Positions 1-5,526 of a stretch of 5,526 bases of DNA are shown here, one piece after another. Numbering within the stretch: position 1 is the first letter of the stretch; each line of letters begins with the position of its first letter. The position numbers and the translations under genes are program-made. The notes under the pieces were generated by a model. The model was given only the letters and a program-made list of their open reading frames with translations, made no database searches and was not told the origin of the DNA. Origin of the DNA: Firmicutes bacterium UBA3932 (lineage in GTDB: Bacteria > Bacillota > Clostridia > Peptostreptococcales > Anaerovoracaceae). The DNA lies in contig DGEG01000073.1 of the NCBI GenBank assembly GCA_002385825.1, forward strand, positions 1 through 5,526, in the 5' to 3' direction.

Positions 1-1926
1 CGGGCGGTAGAACAGCTGGTACAGGGGATCCGGCACGGGGTGAAGCACCAGACACTTCTCGGTGTTACGGGTTCGGGGAAGACCTTTACCATGGCTAATG
101 TCATCCAACAGGTTCAAAAACCCACCCTTGTAATTTCGCATAACAAGACTCTGGCGGCCCAGCTCTGCGGAGAGTTTAAAGAATTCTTCCCGGAAAACGC
201 TGTGGAATTTTTCGTCAGCTACTACGATTATTACCAGCCGGAGGCTTATGTTCCGGCAACGGATACCTATATTGAAAAAGATTCCGACATAAACGACGAA
301 ATTGACAAATTGCGACATTCAGCCACTGCGGCTTTGGCGGAACGAAGAGACGTGATTATCGTAGCCAGCGTATCTTGCATATACGGTCTCGGCAGCCCCA
401 TCGATTACGAAAATCAAGTGCTTTCCATTCGGCCGGGAATGCAAAAGGACAGGAATGAGATACTGCGCAAGCTGGTGGACATCCAATATACGAGGAACGA
501 TCTGAATTTCACGAGGGGCACTTTTCGTGTGAGAGGGGATATAATAGACATCTTTCAGGCGGGTTCGGAACACGCGGTGCGGGTAGAGCTTTTCGGCGAC
601 GAGGTGGAGCAGATTAAAGAGATGAACCCATTAACCGGAGAAATTTACGGTTTGCGAAATCACGTTTCCGTCTTTCCTGCATCTCACTATGTCACTTCAA
701 AGGAAAAGATGGAACTGGCTATTCAAAGTATTGAAGCGGAGCTGGAGGAAAGGGTCAAGTGGTTCAAAGAACAGGGCAAACTCGTGGAGGCGCAAAGGCT
801 TGAGCAGCGAACCAGGTACGACCTTGAACTCCTCCGGGAGATAGGCAGCTGCAAGGGAATAGAGAACTATTCACGCCATATCAACGGTCTGCCGCCGGGC
901 GCCCAGCCCTATACCCTCATCGATTACTTTCCCGACGATTTCCTGATTATAGTGGACGAATCCCATGTTATGATTCCTCAACTCAGAGGCATGTGGGCGG
1001 GAGATCGCTCCAGGAAAGTAAATTTAGTGGATTACGGCTTTCGTTTACCGTCGGCATTGGACAATCGCCCCCTGTCCTTTGAGGAGTTCGAGGCCAAAGT
1101 GAACCAGATCATATACGTAAGCGCCACACCCGGAGAGTATGAAAAGGAAAAGAGCGGAGGGGTTGTGGCGGAGCAGATCATACGTCCTACTGGACTTTTG
1201 GATCCGGAGATAACGGTGAAAAAGACGGAGGGACAGATCGATGACCTTATCGCCGAAATCAACAAGGTGGTGGAGCGAAAGGAGAGAGTTCTCGTAACCA
1301 CCCTTACCAAGAAGATGGCGGAGAGCCTTACGGATTATTTAAAAGGCGTGGGCATAAAAGTGCGTTATCTCCATTCGGAAGTGGACACTCTGGAGAGGAT
1401 GGAAATCATTCGCGACCTGCGACTGGGGGTCTTCGATGTATTGGTGGGTATCAACCTCCTGAGAGAGGGATTGGATCTGCCCGAAGTATCGCTGGTAGCC
1501 ATTCTGGACGCAGATAAAGAAGGATTTCTGAGGACGGAGACCTCGCTGATTCAAACATGCGGCAGAGCCGCCAGAAATGTCAGGGGAAGGGTCATCATGT
1601 ATGCGGACCGGATCAGCGATGCCATGGACAAGGCCATAACGGAGACCAGGCGCAGGAGAGAGATCCAGGAAGCCTATAACAAAGAGCATGGGATAGTGCC
1701 GAAGACGGTGGAAAAATCCATTCGGGATGTTATTGAGGCCACTAAAGCGGCGGAAGAGCCGGAGGAATACTATCACGGGAAGAGCCCTTTGGAGCTGACG
1801 AAGAAAGAGTTGGCCGATTATATCAAGCTGCTTGAAAAGCAGATGAAGCAGGCGGCTGCCGATCTTCAGTTTGAAAGGGCGGCACAGTTGAGAGACCGTA
1901 TATTTGAATACAAGGTTCGATTATAA
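1..1926 (+). CDS. uvrB: UvrB, excinuclease ABC subunit B (5'-truncated by window edge)
   Basis: UvrB is the cytoplasmic helicase-like ATPase of nucleotide excision repair: UvrA delivers it to damaged DNA, it verifies the lesion and recruits UvrC. The frame is open from base 1, and its first residues (RAVEQLVQGIRHG) already match UvrB, so the gene starts off-window; the GTG at 40 is an internal valine codon, not the start. By comparison with the 661-aa Bacillus protein about 18 residues are missing; 641 are present. Visible motifs: Walker A GVTGSGKT (61-84), the tyrosine-rich beta-hairpin YYDYYQPEAY that clamps DNA (from 220), Walker B-type DESH (955-966), VSATPG (1117-1134), motif V around GINLLREGLDLPE (from 1447), motif VI GRAARN (1561-1578), and a C-terminal UVR motif with FERAAQLRD (about 1807-1920) that contacts UvrC/UvrA. 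It ends at TAA and is followed by uvrA after 97 bp. The residue before GRAARN is Cys where Ile is usual. Identity is certain; promoter and any LexA box lie outside the window. Confidence 0.98.
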   Translation, partial: RAVEQLVQGIRHGVKHQTLLGVTGSGKTFTMANVIQQVQKPTLVISHNKTLAAQLCGEFKEFFPENAVEFFVSYYDYYQPEAYVPATDTYIEKDSDINDEIDKLRHSATAALAERRDVIIVASVSCIYGLGSPIDYENQVLSIRPGMQKDRNEILRKLVDIQYTRNDLNFTRGTFRVRGDIIDIFQAGSEHAVRVELFGDEVEQIKEMNPLTGEIYGLRNHVSVFPASHYVTSKEKMELAIQSIEAELEERVKWFKEQGKLVEAQRLEQRTRYDLELLREIGSCKGIENYSRHINGLPPGAQPYTLIDYFPDDFLIIVDESHVMIPQLRGMWAGDRSRKVNLVDYGFRLPSALDNRPLSFEEFEAKVNQIIYVSATPGEYEKEKSGGVVAEQIIRPTGLLDPEITVKKTEGQIDDLIAEINKVVERKERVLVTTLTKKMAESLTDYLKGVGIKVRYLHSEVDTLERMEIIRDLRLGVFDVLVGINLLREGLDLPEVSLVAILDADKEGFLRTETSLIQTCGRAARNVRGRVIMYADRISDAMDKAITETRRRREIQEAYNKEHGIVPKTVEKSIRDVIEATKAAEEPEEYYHGKSPLELTKKELADYIKLLEKQMKQAAADLQFERAAQLRDRIFEYKVRL

Positions 1927-2023
1927 TGATGTAAAGCAGGCATGTTTCCGGAGGGCCGGTCCTGCTCGGCGGCGGCTTGAAAAAATATGTATTAATAATT
2001 CAAACGATAAAGGATACTACAGT
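1927..2023 (+). other. uvrB-uvrA intergenic gap, no terminator
   Basis: This 97-bp spacer holds no gene. Its first half is GC-rich and can fold: GCAGG (1936-1940) pairs with CCTGC (1961-1965), enclosing CCGG (1948-1951) and CCGG (1956-1959) around an AGGG loop, with a 7-nt bulge on the left side. No T-run follows, so this is not a standard Rho-independent terminator, and uvrB and uvrA are probably co-transcribed. The second half is AT-rich and leads to the uvrA ribosome binding site. The uvrA frame happens to be open back to a TTG at 1904, but the encoded 40 residues do not resemble UvrA. I see no SOS box (GAAC-N4-GTTC) here. Confidence 0.6.
2009..2014 (+). promoter_or_regulatory. uvrA ribosome binding site
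   Basis: AAAGGA lies 9 nt before the ATG at 2024. It decides the start: the ATG gives a protein beginning MTDKIIIKGAKEHNLKNI, which matches the usual UvrA N-terminus, whereas the upstream in-frame TTG at 1904 would add 40 residues unlike UvrA and overlap uvrB. Confidence 0.8.
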
Positions 2024-4849
2024 ATGACGGATAAAATCATTATTAAAGGCGCAAAAGAACACAATCTAAAAAATATAGATGTAACCATACCGAGAGACAA
2101 GCTTGTGGTGCTTACCGGACTTTCCGGTTCGGGCAAATCCTCCCTGGCCTTCGACACCATATACGCGGAAGGTCAAAGACGTTATATGGAGAGCTTGTCT
2201 TCCTATGCCAGGCAGTTTTTAGGCCAGGTGGAAAAGCCGGATGTAGAGTATATCGAAGGGCTTTCACCGGCCATTTCCATCGACCAGAAGAGCACGAGCA
2301 AGAACCCTCGATCCACAGTGGGCACCGTAACGGAGATCCATGACTATCTTCGACTCATGTATGCCCGCATCGGGATCCCCCATTGCCCTGTATGCGGCAG
2401 GGAAATCAGCAGTCAGACGGTGGATCAGATCGTGGATCAGTTGATGGCCTTGGAGGAGGGAACCAGGCTTACAGTTTTGGCGCCCGTCGTCCGAGAAAGA
2501 AAAGGAGAGCACGAGAAGATCCTGGAACGGATTCTCAAAGAAGGATTTACCAGGGTCCGCGTCGACGGAGAAATAAAAGACCTTCATGAGGACGAGATTA
2601 AGCTGGAAAAAACCTATAAGCACACCATAGAAATAGTTATTGACCGGATTATCGTGAGAGAAGGGGTGGAGAGCCGGCTGACCGAGTCTGTGGAGATGGC
2701 CCTCGCCCACGGAGATGGCTTGGTCAATGCACTTCTCGGAGACGGAAGTGTATTGGTATTTAATACGAAGCTGGCTTGTCCGGATCACGGAATCAGCATA
2801 GAGGAACTGGAACCGCGAATGTTTTCTTTTAACAGTCCTTTCGGCGCGTGTCCCGAATGCAGCGGTTTAGGATTTCTCGAAAGAATCGATCCTGATTTGA
2901 TTATCACGCGGCAGGATTTGTCTATCCCGAAAGGCGCGTTGGCAAATGTATTCGCTTCCATGGAAATTGCGGGTTTCTACCGGCAGATGATCGATGCCCT
3001 TGCCGATTATCACGGAGTCGATATAAATCTTCCCTATTCTGAGCTCCCTGAAAAGTTTAAGAAAGAATTGCTCTACGGGACGGGAAATCGCAAGCTGGAA
3101 TATTATTATGTGAGCAGGAACAACGGTTCCAGATCATATCGAAACCATCCCTTTGAGGGCATCATCAATAACCTGGAGCGAAGATACAGAGAAACCTATT
3201 CAGATTATATAAAAGAAAAAATGCGGCAATATATGAGCGTGGTGCCTTGTCCCGCATGTGGAGGAAAGAGGCTTAAGCCGGAAGCCCTGGCCGTGACTGT
3301 AGGCGGAATGAACATAGCGGATCTGTCGGATTTGTCCGTACGGGATGCTTTGCATTTTATCGAAAACCTTAAACTCTCGGATAGGGATACTGCCGTGGCA
3401 AAGCAGATAAAGAAAGAGCTGATAGCAAGATTAGGCTTTTTGGTTGATGTAGGGCTGGATTATCTGACCCTTTCCAGATCATCGGCCACCTTGTCCGGGG
3501 GCGAATCCCAGAGGATTCGTCTCGCCACGCAGATCGGCTCCGGTCTAATGGGGGTACTATATATATTAGACGAGCCCAGTATCGGTTTGCACCAGAGAGA
3601 CAACTCCAAGCTTCTGAAGACCTTGCGCAACCTGACCGATATAGGGAACACTCTTATCGTTGTGGAGCATGACGAGGAGACTATTTATGCGGCGGATCAT
3701 ATAGTCGATATCGGCCCCGGTGCAGGTGTTCACGGGGGAGAAATAGTTGCAGAAGGCAGCGTAGACGATATAAAAGCGTGCAAGGAATCCATTACGGGGA
3801 GCTACCTTCGAGGAGAAAGAAAAATTCCCGTACCCAAAGAGCGCAGACAGGGAAACGGAAAGAAGATCGAGGTTATCGGAGCTTCGGAAAACAACTTGAA
3901 AGAGATTAATGCGACTTTCCCTCTGGGCCAGTTTGTCTGCGTTACAGGCGTTTCCGGTTCGGGGAAAAGCAGCCTGGTAAACGAAGTGCTTTACAAGAAC
4001 ATTGCCGCAAAAATGTATCACGGTAAGGAAAGACCCAAGAACTGTAAGGAGATTCGCGGAATTGAGCATATCGATAAGATCATCAACATAGACCAATCTC
4101 CTATTGGGCGTACACCGAGGTCAAATCCTGCCACATACACGGGAGTGTTCACCCCTATTCGTGAGCTTTTTGCCCAGCTGCCCGAATCCAAGGTTCGGGG
4201 ATATAACAAGGGGCGCTTCAGCTTCAATGTGAAGGGCGGAAGATGTGAAGCCTGCAGCGGAGACGGTATCATCCGCATCGAAATGCATTTCCTGTCGGAT
4301 GTGTATATACCTTGTGAAGTGTGCAAAGGCCGGCGCTATAACCGGGAGACCCTGGAAGTGAAATACAAGGGTAAGAGCATATATGATGTGCTGGATATGA
4401 ACGTTACGGAAGCCTTAGAATTTTTCCGAAATATACCCAGTATAACGCAGCGTCTGACCACTCTTGAAGAGGTGGGCTTGGGCTATATCAAACTGGGGCA
4501 GCCTTCCACGCAGCTTTCGGGGGGAGAAGCCCAGCGAGTGAAACTGGCTTCGGAGCTTTCAAAGCGCAGCACGGGCAAAACCCTTTACATCCTCGATGAG
4601 CCCACCACCGGACTCCACTTCGCCGATGTGGACAGGTTGATTCAAGTATTGCAACGCCTGGTGGATATGGGTAATACGGTCATCGTTATCGAACACAACC
4701 TGGATGTGATTAAAACGGCCGATACGATTATAGACCTGGGTCCGGAAGGCGGTGACATGGGCGGGCAGATCATAGCTTCCTGCACGCCGGAGGAATTGAC
4801 CCGTGTGAAGGGTTCATATACGGGAGAGTATCTGAAAAGAGTACTATAG
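2024..4849 (+). CDS. uvrA: UvrA, excinuclease ABC subunit A (complete)
   Basis: UvrA is the ABC-type ATPase that dimerises, scans DNA for helix-distorting damage and loads UvrB. The 941 residues match the usual ~940. First ATPase half: Walker A GLSGSGKS (residues 32-39), UvrB-binding and insertion regions roughly 120-400, signature LSGGE (490-494), Walker B ending in D516-E517-P518. Second half: Walker A GVSGSGKS (642-649), signature LSGGE (831-835), Walker B ending in D858-E859-P860. Cysteine pairs sit at C121/C124 and C409/C412 (each CPxC); a zinc module has C252, H255, C276, C279; the C-terminal DNA-binding zinc module has C741, C744, C764, C767. H255 replaces the cysteine found in E. coli and Bacillus UvrA; His can still bind zinc. 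The start is the ATG at 2024, supported by its ribosome binding site and homology. It lies 97 bp after uvrB in the same direction, a common uvrBA arrangement, and is probably co-transcribed with it. No frameshift or missing ATPase motif is seen. Confidence 0.99.
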   Translation: MTDKIIIKGAKEHNLKNIDVTIPRDKLVVLTGLSGSGKSSLAFDTIYAEGQRRYMESLSSYARQFLGQVEKPDVEYIEGLSPAISIDQKSTSKNPRSTVGTVTEIHDYLRLMYARIGIPHCPVCGREISSQTVDQIVDQLMALEEGTRLTVLAPVVRERKGEHEKILERILKEGFTRVRVDGEIKDLHEDEIKLEKTYKHTIEIVIDRIIVREGVESRLTESVEMALAHGDGLVNALLGDGSVLVFNTKLACPDHGISIEELEPRMFSFNSPFGACPECSGLGFLERIDPDLIITRQDLSIPKGALANVFASMEIAGFYRQMIDALADYHGVDINLPYSELPEKFKKELLYGTGNRKLEYYYVSRNNGSRSYRNHPFEGIINNLERRYRETYSDYIKEKMRQYMSVVPCPACGGKRLKPEALAVTVGGMNIADLSDLSVRDALHFIENLKLSDRDTAVAKQIKKELIARLGFLVDVGLDYLTLSRSSATLSGGESQRIRLATQIGSGLMGVLYILDEPSIGLHQRDNSKLLKTLRNLTDIGNTLIVVEHDEETIYAADHIVDIGPGAGVHGGEIVAEGSVDDIKACKESITGSYLRGERKIPVPKERRQGNGKKIEVIGASENNLKEINATFPLGQFVCVTGVSGSGKSSLVNEVLYKNIAAKMYHGKERPKNCKEIRGIEHIDKIINIDQSPIGRTPRSNPATYTGVFTPIRELFAQLPESKVRGYNKGRFSFNVKGGRCEACSGDGIIRIEMHFLSDVYIPCEVCKGRRYNRETLEVKYKGKSIYDVLDMNVTEALEFFRNIPSITQRLTTLEEVGLGYIKLGQPSTQLSGGEAQRVKLASELSKRSTGKTLYILDEPTTGLHFADVDRLIQVLQRLVDMGNTVIVIEHNLDVIKTADTIIDLGPEGGDMGGQIIASCTPEELTRVKGSYTGEYLKRVL

Positions 4850-4861
4850 ATTGGAAGAATA

Positions 4862-4870
4862 TGATATAAT
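4862..4870 (+). promoter_or_regulatory. putative extended -10 promoter for pncB
   Basis: TGATATAAT is a perfect TGnTATAAT extended -10 element, 13 nt after the uvrA stop. No convincing -35 hexamer lies 16-18 bp upstream (that stretch is the end of uvrA), but extended -10 promoters can do without one. Transcription would start near 4877, giving a leader of about 60 nt before pncB. The surroundings are AT-rich, so chance occurrence cannot be excluded; activity is inferred, not shown. Confidence 0.5.
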
Positions 4871-4876
4871 AATAAT

Positions 4877-4891
4877 TTGACAAGGCGTCAA
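4877..4891 (+). promoter_or_regulatory. inverted repeat TTGAC-N5-GTCAA, possible operator
   Basis: The two 5-bp arms are perfect complements around AAGGC. The repeat sits 7 nt after the extended -10, about where RNA synthesis would begin, a position typical of repressor operators; it could also form a weak hairpin at the 5' end of the transcript. No T-run follows, so it is not a terminator. The left arm plus one base reads TTGACA, the consensus -35, but nothing resembling a -10 lies 16-18 bp downstream (the next TATAAA is 32 bp away). A niacin-responsive repressor such as NiaR would be a natural candidate in Firmicutes, but I cannot match this site to its motif from memory. Confidence 0.35.
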
Positions 4892-4919
4892 CAAAAGTAA
4901 CAGAAGACAAAAAATATAA

Positions 4920-4925
4920 AAAGGA
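4920..4925 (+). promoter_or_regulatory. pncB ribosome binding site
   Basis: AAAGGA lies 12 nt before the ATG at 4938, a little further than the usual 6-9 nt. Two in-frame ATGs follow at 4956 and 4962, but neither has a comparable purine-rich site, so 4938 is preferred. Confidence 0.6.
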
Positions 4926-4937
4926 CGGGCGATACCC

Positions 4938-5526
4938 ATGATTGAGCGGCTGAACATGACCATGCTCACGGATTATTATGAACTGACAATGGCTAACGGA
5001 TATTTTGAGAAGGGTCTCCGGGATCAGATAGCGTATTTCGATCTATTCTTCCGCAGGATACCGGACGGAGGCGGCTTTGCTATCATTGCAGGACTGGAGC
5101 AGGTTGTCCGTTTCCTGGAAAACATAAAGTTTGAGAAAGAGGACCTGGACTATTTGAGAAGCAGAGGCCATTTTAGCGAAGAATTCCTTCAGTACCTGCA
5201 GAATTTTAAATTCGAATGCGACGTATGGGCAATTCCCGAAGGCACTCCGGTCTTCCCGGGTGAACCCGTCCTGATCGTACGCGGGCCGGTAATTCAGGCC
5301 CAGTTTATTGAATCCATTCTACTGTTGTTAATCAACCATCAAAGTCTCATCGCCACTAAGGCCAACCGCATAGTGCGAGCGGCGAAAGGCCGGGGCGTCT
5401 TGGAATTCGGCACCAGGAGAGCTCACGGCGCTTCCAGCGCCATCTATGGTGCAAGAGCCGCTTATATCGGCGGCTGTATGGGCACCGCATGCACCATAGC
5501 AGGCAGACAGTTCGGAATTCCCGCCG
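4938..5526 (+). CDS. pncB: Nicotinate phosphoribosyltransferase (3'-truncated by window edge)
   Basis: This enzyme joins nicotinate to PRPP, with ATP use, giving nicotinate mononucleotide in the cytoplasmic NAD salvage (Preiss-Handler) pathway. The frame is open from ATG 4938 to the end of the window: 196 residues, roughly 40% of a family member of about 470-490. The N-terminal domain opens with LTDYYELTMANGYF (residues 10-23), the family hallmark, and continues with GGGFAIIAGLE (44-54) and EGTPVFPGEPVL (101-112). The start of the phosphoribosyltransferase barrel is present: EFGTRRAHG (156-164), whose arginines contact substrate phosphate/carboxylate in relatives, then ARAAYIGGC (172-180) and AGRQFGIPA (188-196). 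The catalytic histidine segment normally follows shortly after and is off-window, so activity cannot be judged. The start could instead be ATG 4956 or 4962, since homologues begin close to this point. It follows uvrA by 88 bp with a candidate promoter of its own and no terminator between, so it may be transcribed both alone and by read-through. Confidence 0.95.
   Translation, partial: MIERLNMTMLTDYYELTMANGYFEKGLRDQIAYFDLFFRRIPDGGGFAIIAGLEQVVRFLENIKFEKEDLDYLRSRGHFSEEFLQYLQNFKFECDVWAIPEGTPVFPGEPVLIVRGPVIQAQFIESILLLLINHQSLIATKANRIVRAAKGRGVLEFGTRRAHGASSAIYGARAAYIGGCMGTACTIAGRQFGIPA

Noticed and set aside
40..42. GTG as the uvrB start
   Set aside because: The frame is open and clearly UvrB-like upstream to base 1; this GTG is an internal valine before KHQTLLG.
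1922..1927. TATAAT over the uvrB stop as an internal uvrA promoter
   Set aside because: The hexamer at 17 bp upstream (TATATT) is a poor -35 and there is no TGn extension; the match overlaps the coding end and stop codon of uvrB.
1904..2023. In-frame TTG start that would extend UvrA by 40 residues and overlap uvrB
   Set aside because: The extra residues do not resemble UvrA, no ribosome binding site precedes the TTG that I can see, and ATG 2024 has AAAGGA at 9 nt and gives the family-typical N-terminus and length.
2420..2440. Direct repeat GTGGATCAG-ATC-GTGGATCAG
   Set aside because: Short, in frame and encodes VDQIVDQ inside UvrA; no sign of a functional DNA repeat.
2121..3963. 13-nt direct repeat TTTCCGGTTCGGG at 2121-2133 and 3951-3963
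   Set aside because: It encodes the same P-loop residues of the two duplicated ATPase halves of UvrA; coding constraint explains it.
319..4326. Reverse-strand and alternate-frame open frames of 63-176 codons over uvrB and uvrA
   Set aside because: All lie antisense to or out of frame with well-conserved genes, and their products show no recognisable domains; they are shadows of the real genes.
4877..4882. TTGACA as a consensus -35
   Set aside because: No -10-like hexamer lies 16-18 bp downstream (ACAGAA at 17); the nearest TATAAA is 32 bp away. It is better read as part of the inverted repeat.

Overview
The window shows an ordinary bacterial chromosomal stretch with three genes in a row on the + strand: the 3' ~97% of uvrB, a complete uvrA, and the first ~40% of a nicotinate phosphoribosyltransferase gene (pncB) that runs off the right edge. 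Protein sequence features (the UvrB and UvrA wording, the clostridial-type PncB N-terminus), AAAGGA-type ribosome binding sites and moderate base composition by eye suggest a Firmicute, probably in the Clostridia. I cannot place it to genus.

Layout: 1-1926 is uvrB, open from the first base; about 18 N-terminal residues lie upstream of the window. A 97-bp gap (1927-2023) separates it from uvrA (2024-4849, 941 aa, full length), which has a good Shine-Dalgarno. An 88-bp AT-rich gap (4850-4937) follows. It holds a perfect extended -10 element (TGATATAAT) and a small inverted repeat (TTGAC-N5-GTCAA) just where transcription would start. pncB begins at 4938 and is cut at 5526. No Rho-independent terminator is visible in either gap, so read-through from uvrBA into pncB is possible even if pncB also has its own promoter.

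Function: UvrA (damage-sensing ABC-type ATPase dimer) loads UvrB (helicase-like ATPase) on lesions in nucleotide excision repair; UvrC, not in this window, would make the cuts. PncB is a different pathway: it makes nicotinate mononucleotide from nicotinate and PRPP for NAD salvage. Its position after uvrA looks like neighbourhood rather than a shared pathway.

I found no mobile element, CRISPR, RNA gene or convincing new system. The points worth a second look are small: the promoter/operator-like arrangement before pncB, a Cys-to-His change in one UvrA zinc-ligand position, a Cys in UvrB helicase motif VI, a GC-rich fold in the uvrB-uvrA gap, and a LexA-box-like palindrome inside uvrA.
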